NCBI GenBank assembly: GCA_035279905.1
Contig: DATEGZ010000200.1
Location: 19,425-83,424, forward strand
From: DATEGZ01 sp035279905
Lineage (GTDB): Bacteria; Acidobacteriota; Vicinamibacteria; Vicinamibacterales; SCN-69-37
Direction of reading: 5' to 3'
Length of the DNA stretch: 64,000 bases
The translations under genes were made by a program, and so were the position numbers. The notes beneath the pieces are model-generated. The model saw only the letters and a program-made list of their open reading frames with translations, was not told the origin of the DNA and did not search any database. Of the stretch, positions 50,006 through 58,409 are shown one piece after another; position 1 is the first letter of the stretch; every line of letters begins with the position of its first letter.

Positions 50006-51554
50006 CTCTTTTCAACTCGCGCACGGCGCGCCCGACCCCCCGAAGATTCGGCACCGTCATCTCTTCGTACTCGCGCGACGCGACAATCCCGCTCGCGCCG
50101 GCTTCATACGCCTTGACCACGGTCTGATAGATCGTCTCGGGATCGTCCGGCTCGCCGCCCGGCACGTTGAAGCCGATCCCTGGGTAGATCTTCGTCTTGC
50201 CCTCGGCGCTCGCGACGCTGCGCTTCGTCTCACGGTAGACGTACTCGGGCGATCCGCCCTTCGGCGTCGGCTCGTTGACCTTCGCGGAGAGATTCTTGTC
50301 GTAGCCGAAGAGGTCGTAGTGCAGGTCGAGCGCTTCCTCCGGCGTGAGCTGGCTGAGCACGCTGCGCTGCACGTTGGAGACCCACGTCTTCGTGCGGGGC
50401 CCGGTCACGGCGTGGTACACGACGACCTTGAGGTAGTCGGAGTGCGGCGCCATCTCCGCGTAGCTCATCATCGAGCGCGCGATGATGTCCATCGACGTCG
50501 CCCAATGATCGACGTGCCAGCCAACCGGAGCCGACGGCTTGATGGCTTTGATCGTCTGGTACATGCCCGCCATGATTTCTTCGCGTGACTGCCGGTACTG
50601 ATATTCCCAGGCGAGGATTTCGGGGTACTTCATCAGGATGCGGAGGAACCCGGCGGCCGCGCCATCGGCGGGCTTCAGCGTGCCGGCGCGCAGGCCCTGG
50701 ATGTAGGCGAGCATGTCGGCGAAGCCTTGACGCGCACGCTCGGCGTCGATGCCGTGGGCCTTGCCGCGCGCGCGGCAGAACTCGCAGAAGCACGACGCTG
50801 TCGAGTCGTTGCCGTTCTGGATCATGTTCGTGAGCGGGCTCGCGCGCTCGGCGCCCCACTGGAATCCGTCGAGCTCGTAGCTCCTGAACAGATCTTCGAC
50901 CGTCGCGTTCCAGAATGCTTTGTACTCCGGATGATTCCAGCAGCCGGTCTGCGTCGGCCGGCCGGCGGCCGTCACGGTCGCCACCTTCGCGACGTTCTGG
51001 ACCTCGCGCGATCCCGACTCGAGAATGCGCGCGTAGAGCTTCATGCCGCGCTTGCGGACGGACGGCAGCATCTCCTTGAAGAGATCGCGATCCGCGTAGT
51101 CGAACGTCGCGTCGACCTTCTGGTGCCGCAGCGTCGTGTCCTTGAAGTACTGGTCGTGCTGCTTGACCCACATGAGCGGCAGCTTGCGCGCGCGCTGGTC
51201 GCGCGGCGGCTTGCCGTGGTCTGTGGCGAGGACGTTGAGCGCCTTGCGCAGATCGCCGCCGTAGGCGTGGCTGTAGACGAAGAGCGTGTCGATCGCCGCC
51301 GTGTCCTGGATGAGATCGAGGCACGCGTCGATGCCTTCGTCGAGCATCGTGTGCGGGCCCATCTGGACGCCGACGAGGTTGCCCGCAGGCGGCTTGATCG
51401 TTGCCGTCGCGCCGGCGGGCTGCTGCAGACCCGTCGCGCCCGTCAGCTCTGGACGCAGACCAGCCGCAGCAAACGCGGCGAGGAGGCCGCGAAGAAAGTC
51501 GCGCCGATCAGCGCTCGGCACCTCAGTAACGGGGTCGTCTTTGTCGTCGCTCAT
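50001..51554 (-). CDS. Tat-exported protein, TIM-barrel-like, function unknown
   Basis: 517 aa from ATG 51554. Tat signal with SADRRDFLRGLLAAFAAAGL. The body has barrel-like pieces ('DTLFVYSHAYGG', 'ELDGFQWGAERASPL', 'VGWHVDHWATSM', 'YPGIGFNVPGG') and an unusual CFCEFCRARG segment that could bind metal. Regular alternation of helices and strands and conserved Asp/Glu suggest a glycoside hydrolase-like or isomerase-like fold, but no motif fixes a reaction. It is the upstream neighbour of a large secreted beta-propeller on the same strand. Confidence 0.75.
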   Translation of the reverse strand: MSDDKDDPVTEVPSADRRDFLRGLLAAFAAAGLRPELTGATGLQQPAGATATIKPPAGNLVGVQMGPHTMLDEGIDACLDLIQDTAAIDTLFVYSHAYGGDLRKALNVLATDHGKPPRDQRARKLPLMWVKQHDQYFKDTTLRHQKVDATFDYADRDLFKEMLPSVRKRGMKLYARILESGSREVQNVAKVATVTAAGRPTQTGCWNHPEYKAFWNATVEDLFRSYELDGFQWGAERASPLTNMIQNGNDSTASCFCEFCRARGKAHGIDAERARQGFADMLAYIQGLRAGTLKPADGAAAGFLRILMKYPEILAWEYQYRQSREEIMAGMYQTIKAIKPSAPVGWHVDHWATSMDIIARSMMSYAEMAPHSDYLKVVVYHAVTGPRTKTWVSNVQRSVLSQLTPEEALDLHYDLFGYDKNLSAKVNEPTPKGGSPEYVYRETKRSVASAEGKTKIYPGIGFNVPGGEPDDPETIYQTVVKAYEAGASGIVASREYEEMTVPNLRGVGRAVRELKRG

Positions 51555-51578
51555 TGGCGTTCTCCACAACACGAAGGT

Positions 51579-54500
51579 CTAGCGCCCGCAGCCAGGCCCG
51601 ATCGTCGTCGAGGGCGCCGGGATAGCCGCAGCGCCGCCAGCCGAGAGCGCTGCGTTGAGCCGCGTCAGCTCCGCACCCACGACCTGGCGATACCGGCCGA
51701 GGGCCTCGGCCGCGCGGGCGCACTGCTCGGTGAGCACCGCCGCGGCGTTGTCGTTCACGGGCATGTCCGAGTACTCGAGCACCGCCAGGCGCTGTGCGAG
51801 CGCGCGATTGCCTGCGAGCGCGCTGATGGCTCCGACCGCCGCTTGATCAAACGTCTGGATCGCCGCTGTCGCACTCGCATTCGCTGACGCACCCGTGCGT
51901 CGATCCGCAACCGTCCGCCGCAGATCGCGCAGGACCTCGATCGCGTCGTGACTGGCTGACAGCCCGGCCGTGAGGCTCAGCTCCCAAGCCAGCGTCGCCT
52001 CGAGATCGGCCGATGGCGTCGGCACGCGCGGGTCGTTTCGGACCGTCAGCGGCCGCGTCAGCGTCTGGCCATTCACGGCGAGGCGCACCGTGTAGGTGCC
52101 TGGCAGCGCGAGCGGTCCGATCGGCTGCTGCCGCGGGGATTGTCCGATGATGGCCGGCGCGATGATGCCGTAGGACGTCGTCGAGCTCGGCTCGCCATCG
52201 GCGCCGTAGTTGAGCGAAGGCGGCGTCGGAAAGCGAAGGTCCCACACGACGCGATGCATCCCGATCGTCGCCGGCAGCCGCTCCGCGTCCGCGGGCTTGA
52301 ACCAGTACATCGGCACGTTGGGCATCGTCGTATCCGCGGCCGGCGCCGCGTTCGAGTACTCGCGGACGACGCGGCCACGTGCGTCGATGATCGAGAGCGT
52401 TAGAGATCCTGACGCCTCGCGTCCCAGGTAGTAGTCGATGATCGCGCCGTCAGGCGCGTTCTGCCCCACCGGCACTTCGGGCGGCACGGGCGTGTCCTGG
52501 TTGTTGTTCCAGCGGACACGTGTCGCTACCGCCGGCGGATAGAGAAATGCGCCGGTTGATCCCGCACGCGCCGCATCCACGCTTCTCAGCGGGAGCACAT
52601 CGTCGAGCATCCACAGCGCACGGCCCCAGGTGGCGATGATGAGATCGTCGCCATGTACCGTGATGTCGTTGATGGCGACGGTCGGAAGGTTCAACTGCAG
52701 CGATTGCCAACGATCGCCGCGGTCGAAGGACACCCAGGCGCCGGTTTGCGTCCCGGCGTAGAGCAAGTTGGGCCGCTGGGGATCCTCACGCACGACGCGC
52801 GTCGGCACGTCAGGCGCGAGGCCTTGCACGATCGCCTCCCAGTGCTCGCCGAAATCGGTCGTGCGAAAGAGTCGCGGCGCGTGCTGATCGGAAAGATCGA
52901 TCGCGGCTGCGTAGGCCACGCCGGCGTCGTGCGAGGAAGCCTCCATCGACCAGAGCGTCAGCGTCGCCGCCGAGGACGACAAATCCGGAGGCGAGACGTT
53001 CTTCCAGGTCGTGCCGCCATCGCGGGTCAAATGGATCAAGCCGCTCGAGGCCCCGACCCACAGGATCTGCGCGTCGACAGGTGATGGGGCGAGCGCGACG
53101 ATCGTGCCGCTCCCTCCCGTCAGATCCTGGCTGATCGTTCGCCACGTCACGCCGCGATCGTCGGTCTCCAGCACGTACTGCGCGCCGACGTACAGCCGCT
53201 TCGGATCCTTCGGCGACAGCGCCATGCCGGGCCGCGGGCCGAACCGATCGGCCTCGCGCGGCGTGTAAATCGGTCCGACCTGGCCGGTCTCGCGATCGAA
53301 CTTCAGGACCGTGTGGCCGCCGCCGTGTGAGTACACGAATCGCGGATTGCCTGGGTCGGCGAAGATGTGGCCCTGCTCGTAGCCGGCCACTGGATACCAA
53401 TCGCTCGCTCGAATCGCGCCGAAGTCGCTCCGGCTCTTGATCGCGACGGTGCCGCTGTCCTGCTGCGCCGCGTAGATCCATGACGGAAACTGATCGTCGG
53501 CGGTCACGAAGTAGTGCTCGCCGTTTGGCAGGATGTACCACGGCGTCCACGTCGCGCCGCCGTCCACAGTGATCGTCGGACCTTGATCGGCGCCGATGAT
53601 CATTCGGCGCGGGTTCTGCGGGTCGATCCAGGCCGACCGATTGTCATCGCCGCCGGGAGCGCCCTTGACGGCCTCGAATGTCTTCGCGGCGTCCGTCGAC
53701 TTGTACATCGACGTGCCCATCGTGTAGACAACGTCGCGATTCGTCGGATCGACGTAAAGGTGACCGGACGCGCTCGCGAGGCGATTCGTACCGAGCGTCC
53801 AGTTCGCGCCGCCGTCGTCGGATCGGTACGCGCCGCGGCCGCCAAGGGCGTACAAGCGCTGGCTGCGAGTGCCGGGCGCCACGGCGATGTTGGCTGAAGC
53901 CGTGCCCGCTGGAAACCCTCGTGCCTCCAGGGGTGTCCACGTCGCGCCGCCGTCGGCCGATCGATGAATCGCCGGACCGGACGCGCCTCGTCCGCCACTC
54001 AGACTCGCGAAGACCACGCCGGGGTCGGAGGGATCACGGACGAGATCGACCACGCTTGCGCCCGGGCCTTCGGTGAGCGTCTGCGTCCACGTGCGGCCGC
54101 CATCGGTTGTCCGGAACACACCGCGCGCGGGATGAGGATTGTTGTTGTAGTAGACCATCGTGCCGAAGTTGCCACCCGATCCCACACCTACCAGGACGAT
54201 ATTCGGATCGCGCGGGTCGACGAGCAGCGCGGCGATGTACTTCGAGTCGTCGAGTCCGGCGCGCTGCCATGTGGCGCCGGCGTCAACGGACTTGAACACG
54301 CCCTTGCCCAGCAGATTGTGGCCCGTCCCGACGTAGACGATGCTTGGGTTCGAGGGCGCCACCGCAATCGCGCCAATCGACGGCACGTGCACGTCATCGA
54401 AGATCGGCTTCCAGACGACGCCGCCGTCGGTCGTCTTCCACAACCCTCCGTCCGGTGTGCCGATGTAGTACGTCGTCGGGTCGCCGGGCACGCCGGCCAC

Positions 54501-54656
54501 ACACGACACGCGACCGGCGCGGAACGGCCCGATCAAGCGCCAACGCAACGCGGAAAAGAACGCCGAGTCTGAGGGCTGAGCCCGTAGGGATAACCCGAGG
54601 CCCGCGGCACCCGCGATCCCCGCGGCGAACACGACGACGGCAAGACGTCGAGTCAT
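51579..54656 (-). CDS. Large exported sortilin/BNR-repeat beta-propeller protein
   Basis: 1025 aa from ATG 54656, with a signal peptide (VVVFAAGIAGAAGLGLSLRAQ). It is built from many VPS10/BNR-type repeats of the S-x-D-x-G-x-T-W form (TTDGGVVWKP, SVDAGATWQR, TTDGGRTWTQ, SADGGATWTP, TVDGGATWTPW and others), forming one or two propellers over residues 30-700. A region with VDATRPL-like beta strands and a helical C-terminal domain follow (TAGLSASHDAIEVLRDL). Such proteins in Acidobacteria are secreted and may act in polysaccharide or protein degradation. Function not established. Confidence 0.85.
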   Translation of the reverse strand: MTRRLAVVVFAAGIAGAAGLGLSLRAQPSDSAFFSALRWRLIGPFRAGRVSCVAGVPGDPTTYYIGTPDGGLWKTTDGGVVWKPIFDDVHVPSIGAIAVAPSNPSIVYVGTGHNLLGKGVFKSVDAGATWQRAGLDDSKYIAALLVDPRDPNIVLVGVGSGGNFGTMVYYNNNPHPARGVFRTTDGGRTWTQTLTEGPGASVVDLVRDPSDPGVVFASLSGGRGASGPAIHRSADGGATWTPLEARGFPAGTASANIAVAPGTRSQRLYALGGRGAYRSDDGGANWTLGTNRLASASGHLYVDPTNRDVVYTMGTSMYKSTDAAKTFEAVKGAPGGDDNRSAWIDPQNPRRMIIGADQGPTITVDGGATWTPWYILPNGEHYFVTADDQFPSWIYAAQQDSGTVAIKSRSDFGAIRASDWYPVAGYEQGHIFADPGNPRFVYSHGGGHTVLKFDRETGQVGPIYTPREADRFGPRPGMALSPKDPKRLYVGAQYVLETDDRGVTWRTISQDLTGGSGTIVALAPSPVDAQILWVGASSGLIHLTRDGGTTWKNVSPPDLSSSAATLTLWSMEASSHDAGVAYAAAIDLSDQHAPRLFRTTDFGEHWEAIVQGLAPDVPTRVVREDPQRPNLLYAGTQTGAWVSFDRGDRWQSLQLNLPTVAINDITVHGDDLIIATWGRALWMLDDVLPLRSVDAARAGSTGAFLYPPAVATRVRWNNNQDTPVPPEVPVGQNAPDGAIIDYYLGREASGSLTLSIIDARGRVVREYSNAAPAADTTMPNVPMYWFKPADAERLPATIGMHRVVWDLRFPTPPSLNYGADGEPSSTTSYGIIAPAIIGQSPRQQPIGPLALPGTYTVRLAVNGQTLTRPLTVRNDPRVPTPSADLEATLAWELSLTAGLSASHDAIEVLRDLRRTVADRRTGASANASATAAIQTFDQAAVGAISALAGNRALAQRLAVLEYSDMPVNDNAAAVLTEQCARAAEALGRYRQVVGAELTRLNAALSAGGAAAIPAPSTTIGPGCGR

Positions 54657-54704
54657 ACGGCGGCGATTGTAGCCCCTGCTCGCCAACACGGAACGCCGAA
54701 CGAC

Positions 54705-56711
54705 TTGCCTTCCGCCACCAAAACCGCGAGATTGATACGGGGACCCTTGGAGCGACCTCCTCGACGAGCGTGGTTCGCCACGACGGTTTGCGTCGCTGTG
54801 GCGTCTCTCGCGCTGGCGCTTCACGCTCAGCAGGCGAAACCGCAGACTCCGCCGCCGGACCAGCAGCCGCCCCAGACGCCGCCGCCGCGCCCGGTGTTCC
54901 GCGCGGGCGTCGATCTGATCCAGGTCGATGTCGTCGTGCTGGACGCGGAAGGCCGGCCCGTGCACGGCCTGAAGAAAGAAGATTTCACGCTCGTCGACAA
55001 GGGCAAGCCGCGCGACGTCGCGACGTTCGCCGAGCAGGCCAATCACCACCGGCCCGAGCCGCTGCTGCCGATGGACGTGCCGCTCGACGTCGCCAACAAT
55101 CAGACCGCCGCGTCGGATCGATTGATCGTCCTCGTGCTCGATGATTTGCACTTCCGAGGCCGCTCCGAAGAGGCGAAGGCGCTCGTGCACCAGGTCGTCG
55201 AGGAAATTGGCGCGGGCGCCACGCTGTCGCTCGTCACTACGTCGAGGCTGTTCGACGTCGAGCCGACGGAAGATCGCGTGCGGCTGCTGCAGGCCGTCGA
55301 CCGGTTCGTCGATCGATTCGACCCGGGGCGGGCCGGGAGCGCCGGCAGTGTGAGCGGCCGTGGGCCGGGCGATCTCGCCGGTGCCTTCAGTACGTGGAGC
55401 ACGTATCGTTTCACCGGCAACGTCGCGAAGATGATCGGCGCCGACGACGGCCGTCGGAAGGCGTTCGTGTGGATCTCGGCCGGCGTGCCCGACGCCGGGC
55501 TTGCCCCGTACGTCCAGCACGCGCCGAGCGGGATCCTGGACCCGTGCGAAGGAGCGGCCTGGTCGTGCACGGAGATCGCGGGCATGCTCGACAAGTTCCG
55601 CCGCTCCAGCGTCACGGTCTATGGCGTGAGTCCAGGCGGTCCGACCGATGGTGGCAGTTCGCTCGGCGCGATCGCGAAGCTGACGGGCGGCTTCGCGGTG
55701 CCTGCGAACGACCTCGAGGCGGGCATGAACCGCCTGCTCACCGATCTCGACAACTACTACATCCTCGGCTTCTATCCGGACGTCCCGATCGACCGCAAGT
55801 ACCACGAGATCGAAGTGCTGGTGAATCGGCCGGGCGTCACGGTGCGCTATCGCGCCGGGTATCAGCCCGGCGGGCCGCCGGCGCCGCCGAAAAACGACAC
55901 GATGCTCGGCACGCTCGTCGGTCCGGTGATGCCCAGGACCGATCTGCCGCTGCGATTGCACGCGGTGCCCTTCTTCACGAGCCGGTCGTCCGTCGATCTC
56001 GTGACGACCCTCGAGATCGATCTCGACAAGTTCCCGCCGGCGAGAGCTGACGGGCAGATCGACGACACGTTCGAGTTCGGCCTGTTCGCCGTGGACTTGA
56101 AGAAGAAGAAAGTCACGCGCAGTGCCGGCCGCCGCGTGGAAGTCGCGTGGCCGATCGAAAACGGCCGTCCCTCCGGCGCGCCGCCGTTCCGGGTGCAGTC
56201 CGTGCTGACGCTGCCGCCTGGCCCGTACCAGATTCGCGCGTCGGCAACGGCGAAGGCGATCGACCGGACGGGCAGCGTCTACCTGCTCATCGACGTCCCG
56301 ACCACGGATCACGTGCCGCTCCTCGTCAGCGGACTGGCGGTGACGTCACGTCAGGCCGAAAGGCGCGATCCGCGGCTCGTGTACGCGAAGCCGCTCACGG
56401 GCCTGTCACTGCCCTTTGCCCCAACGCTCTCACGTGTCTTTCAATCGACGGACGAGCTGCGCGTCTTCTTTCAAGTCCATCGACAGAACGCGGCGACGCC
56501 GGTCACCGGCGGCGCGTCGCTCATGGACGAGGCAGGCGCGGCGCACGCGTCGATCGCGTGGCGATTGGACTCGCTGCGAGAATCGTCAGTCGAGCTGCGA
56601 TTGCCCTTGTCGGACGTCGCGACCGGCCCGTATCACTTGCTGGTCACGGCGACGGACGGCACGCACCAGGCCTGGCGCAACGTTGGAATCCGCGTCGAGC
56701 GGGATCGCTAG
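54705..56711 (+). CDS. Exported VWFA-related Acidobacterial domain protein (copy C)
   Basis: About 668 aa from TTG 54705; the exact start is uncertain. The N-terminus has a signal-like stretch (WFATTVCVAVASLALALHAQQ) and a Pro/Gln-rich linker. The family module follows: FRAGVDLIQVDVVVLDAEGRPVHGLKKEDFTLV (split), the VWA strand LIVLVLDDLHF, TTSRLFDVEP, and the late strand YYILGFYPDVPIDRKYHEIEV typical of these proteins. It is related to copies A and B but more divergent, and starts about 50 bp from the divergent propeller gene. Its stop lies 27 bp from the convergent TetR stop. Confidence 0.88.
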   Translation: MPSATKTARLIRGPLERPPRRAWFATTVCVAVASLALALHAQQAKPQTPPPDQQPPQTPPPRPVFRAGVDLIQVDVVVLDAEGRPVHGLKKEDFTLVDKGKPRDVATFAEQANHHRPEPLLPMDVPLDVANNQTAASDRLIVLVLDDLHFRGRSEEAKALVHQVVEEIGAGATLSLVTTSRLFDVEPTEDRVRLLQAVDRFVDRFDPGRAGSAGSVSGRGPGDLAGAFSTWSTYRFTGNVAKMIGADDGRRKAFVWISAGVPDAGLAPYVQHAPSGILDPCEGAAWSCTEIAGMLDKFRRSSVTVYGVSPGGPTDGGSSLGAIAKLTGGFAVPANDLEAGMNRLLTDLDNYYILGFYPDVPIDRKYHEIEVLVNRPGVTVRYRAGYQPGGPPAPPKNDTMLGTLVGPVMPRTDLPLRLHAVPFFTSRSSVDLVTTLEIDLDKFPPARADGQIDDTFEFGLFAVDLKKKKVTRSAGRRVEVAWPIENGRPSGAPPFRVQSVLTLPPGPYQIRASATAKAIDRTGSVYLLIDVPTTDHVPLLVSGLAVTSRQAERRDPRLVYAKPLTGLSLPFAPTLSRVFQSTDELRVFFQVHRQNAATPVTGGASLMDEAGAAHASIAWRLDSLRESSVELRLPLSDVATGPYHLLVTATDGTHQAWRNVGIRVERDR

Positions 56712-56738
56712 GCAGAAGCCTTCCCGGTAACGGCGCGC

Positions 56739-57404
56739 TCACGCATCGAGCAGCTCGATGATGTTCAGCGCGCTGCGCCGGGCCGGCGCGAAGAGCGGAA
56801 CGTTCGAGAGCTTGATGAGCAGCACGACGGCGCGCAGGCTCGATTTCAGGAGCTCGTGCGCGCGGCGCTGGTCCGGCGAGCGATCGTGGATCCAGAACAG
56901 CAGCAGCCCCATCTGGTAGAACCACAGCATCTTCGACAGGTGCGGCGTCAGATCGCGCGGCACTCTCGTCCGGGTCTCCTGCAGCGCGCGATCGAACTGG
57001 GCGAACTCGAACTCGCGGATGGGCCGTGACGCCTCGTTGAAGGGCGACAGCGGGCTGGCAGGATCCGCCGCGTGGCCGAGGATCGCGCCGAGGAAGCGGC
57101 GGTTCGGCGTGAAGTAGGCGAACTTGGCTTCGACGAGCGCCTGCAGGCGTCCGGCGAGCGTCCGCTCTTCGTGGGCTTTTTCCAGCAGCGGCGCCATGTC
57201 CTCGCGCGCGCGCTGGTAGAACGCGAGCACGATCGCCTCCTTCGAATCGAAGTAGTAGTACGCGAGCCCGCTCGCGACGCCGGCCTTGGCGGCGATGTCC
57301 CGCATGGTCGCGCTGGCAAACCCGCGCTCGCGAAACAGCGCGAGCGCCGCCTCCAGGATCTGCTCGCTGGTGTCTTTCCCCGGGTTCGCGGTCTTCGTGG
57401 ACAT
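56739..57404 (-). CDS. TetR-family transcriptional regulator
   Basis: 221 aa from ATG 57404. The helix-turn-helix is clear near residues 15-55: QILEAALALFRERGFASATMRDIAAKAGVASGLAYYYFDSKEAIVLAF (split here). The ligand-binding half is helical with ERTLAGRLQALVEAKFAYF. TetR proteins repress promoters until a small ligand binds. It is the last gene of a three-gene unit whose upstream region carries TTTGAAC/GTTCAAA palindromes, so it probably represses its own operon. The gap to the preceding gene is 5 bp. Confidence 0.93.
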   Translation of the reverse strand: MSTKTANPGKDTSEQILEAALALFRERGFASATMRDIAAKAGVASGLAYYYFDSKEAIVLAFYQRAREDMAPLLEKAHEERTLAGRLQALVEAKFAYFTPNRRFLGAILGHAADPASPLSPFNEASRPIREFEFAQFDRALQETRTRVPRDLTPHLSKMLWFYQMGLLLFWIHDRSPDQRRAHELLKSSLRAVVLLIKLSNVPLFAPARRSALNIIELLDA

Positions 57405-57409
57405 GGCGG

Positions 57410-57751
57410 CTACCTCGACGAGGGCACGGACGGCGTGAGCCCCAACTGACAGGAAATCGCGCCGCGGTAAGCCGAGATCTCGGCGAACGCGCGGCGCGCC
57501 ATCGGCAGCAGCGCCGGGCTGGCGAGCCGGTAGGACCAGCGGCGGTAATCCGCAAGGGCCCACAGGACCATCAGCCAGGCGCCGTCGCCGGACCAGACTT
57601 CGCCGGTGTCGGCCCGGACGATGAGATCCTCCTGCGCGTCCGGCTTCGGCTCGCAGTCGACAGGGATGAGCTGCCGCTGCCGGCCGATCCAGTCGCGCAT
57701 CGCGCAGCAGAGTCCGCACCGCGCGTCGTAGAGCAACGTCAGCCGGGTCAC
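57410..57751 (-). CDS. DCC-family thiol protein
   Basis: 113 aa from GTG 57751, overlapping the upstream stop (GTGA). Family motif LLYDARCGLCCAMRDWIGRQ (D-x-x-C-x-x-C). DCC proteins are small thioredoxin-related proteins proposed to have redox roles; their partners vary. Middle gene of the TetR operon. It lies between a membrane protein and the regulator, suggesting a membrane redox response. Confidence 0.88.
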   Translation of the reverse strand: MTRLTLLYDARCGLCCAMRDWIGRQRQLIPVDCEPKPDAQEDLIVRADTGEVWSGDGAWLMVLWALADYRRWSYRLASPALLPMARRAFAEISAYRGAISCQLGLTPSVPSSR

Positions 57752-58173
57752 CGCGCAGACTCCTGGGCCTTGAAGAACGCGGTCGGCGGGATCGGCGGCG
57801 GCGCGGTCGGGAGCCGGTCGAGCGCCCGGCGGCGGTAGTAGTTGAAGAGGTACAGGTTGAAGAAGTGCATGATGCCGAGCAGGAACAGCACGGTGCCGAC
57901 CTTGTCGCTGAGCAGTTCGACCGCGGATCGGATGGTGCTGACGTCGCGGCGAGTCTCGAGCGTCATCGCAATCCAGCCGAGGTTGATGAGGTAGAACCCG
58001 ACGACCAGCAGGTGGTTCACCGAATCGGCCAGCGCCTCCTGCCCGTGGAACGCATCGACCAGGAACGTCCGGCCGCTGCGGTACAGCGTCCGCGCGACCC
58101 AGACGGTGACCGCGGTCGACAGCGTGAGGTACCCGAGATACGTCGGAAGCACGTACGACGTGGTGTCCGGCAT
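57748..58173 (-). CDS. Small integral membrane protein
   Basis: 141 aa from ATG 58173, with GGGAGGAAA just upstream; a longer reading from 58254 would translate the operator region. Three membrane helices are visible (YLGYLTLSTAVTVWVARTLY, HLLVVGFYLINLGWIAMTL, VGTVLFLLGIMHFFNLYLF) and a Pro-rich C-terminus. Family unknown to me. First gene of the TetR operon, so its expression is probably what the regulator controls. Confidence 0.82.
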   Translation of the reverse strand: MPDTTSYVLPTYLGYLTLSTAVTVWVARTLYRSGRTFLVDAFHGQEALADSVNHLLVVGFYLINLGWIAMTLETRRDVSTIRSAVELLSDKVGTVLFLLGIMHFFNLYLFNYYRRRALDRLPTAPPPIPPTAFFKAQESAR

Positions 58174-58190
58174 GACGCTTTCCTCCCAGG

Positions 58191-58200
58191 CATGTTCAAA
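58191..58200. promoter_or_regulatory. TetR operator half-site
   Basis: CATGTTCAAA is a half-site of the TTTGAAC/GTTCAAA operator, overlapping the ribosome-binding region of the first operon gene. Its position would let a bound regulator block initiation. Confidence 0.4.
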
Positions 58201-58206
58201 CCCAGT

Positions 58207-58222
58207 TTTGAACATGTTCAAA
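58207..58222. promoter_or_regulatory. TetR operator, perfect palindrome
   Basis: TTTGAACATGTTCAAA is a perfect 16-bp palindrome, 34 bp upstream of the first gene of the operon that encodes a TetR regulator. This is the strongest operator candidate in the window. TetR dimers typically bind such dyads. Confidence 0.65.
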
Positions 58223-58261
58223 TCCAGCATGCACCCGCCCGGCCCAGGGGTCAAGCTAATT

Positions 58262-58277
58262 TTTGAACACGTTCAAA
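58262..58277. promoter_or_regulatory. TetR operator, second site
   Basis: TTTGAACACGTTCAAA matches the site at 58207 with one central change, 55 bp further upstream (about five helical turns). Two sites in phase could allow cooperative binding or looping over the promoter. Confidence 0.55.
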
Positions 58278-58300
58278 TTACAGTTTTCGAACCTCGGGCA

Positions 58301-58409
58301 GGACTTCTCAACTCACCCGGACTTCTCAGCTCACCCGGACTTCTCAGCTCACCCGGACTTCTCAACTCACCCGGACTTCTCAGCTCGCCGGACTTCTCAG
58401 CTATCTCAC
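58301..58409. repeat. 18-nt tandem repeat, GGACTTCTCARCTCACCC
   Basis: Four full units (58301-58318, 58319-58336, 58337-58354, 58355-58372) followed by a 17-nt unit and a diverged sixth ending near 58409. Units differ only at one A/G position and in the last two. It has no inverted arm and lies between the operators above and the stop of the lipoprotein gene at 58401, overlapping that gene's end. Spacers are absent, so it is not a CRISPR array. Confidence 0.85.

Noticed and set aside
54657..56312. Long minus-strand open frame in phase with the propeller gene, making a theoretical 1577-residue protein
   Set aside because: It runs antisense to the VWA protein at 54705-56711, its translation is rich in Arg with no domain, and the true start with signal peptide is at 54656. 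GC-rich DNA gives long antisense frames.
58301..58409. CRISPR array
   Set aside because: Units are contiguous with no spacers, and no cas gene is present.
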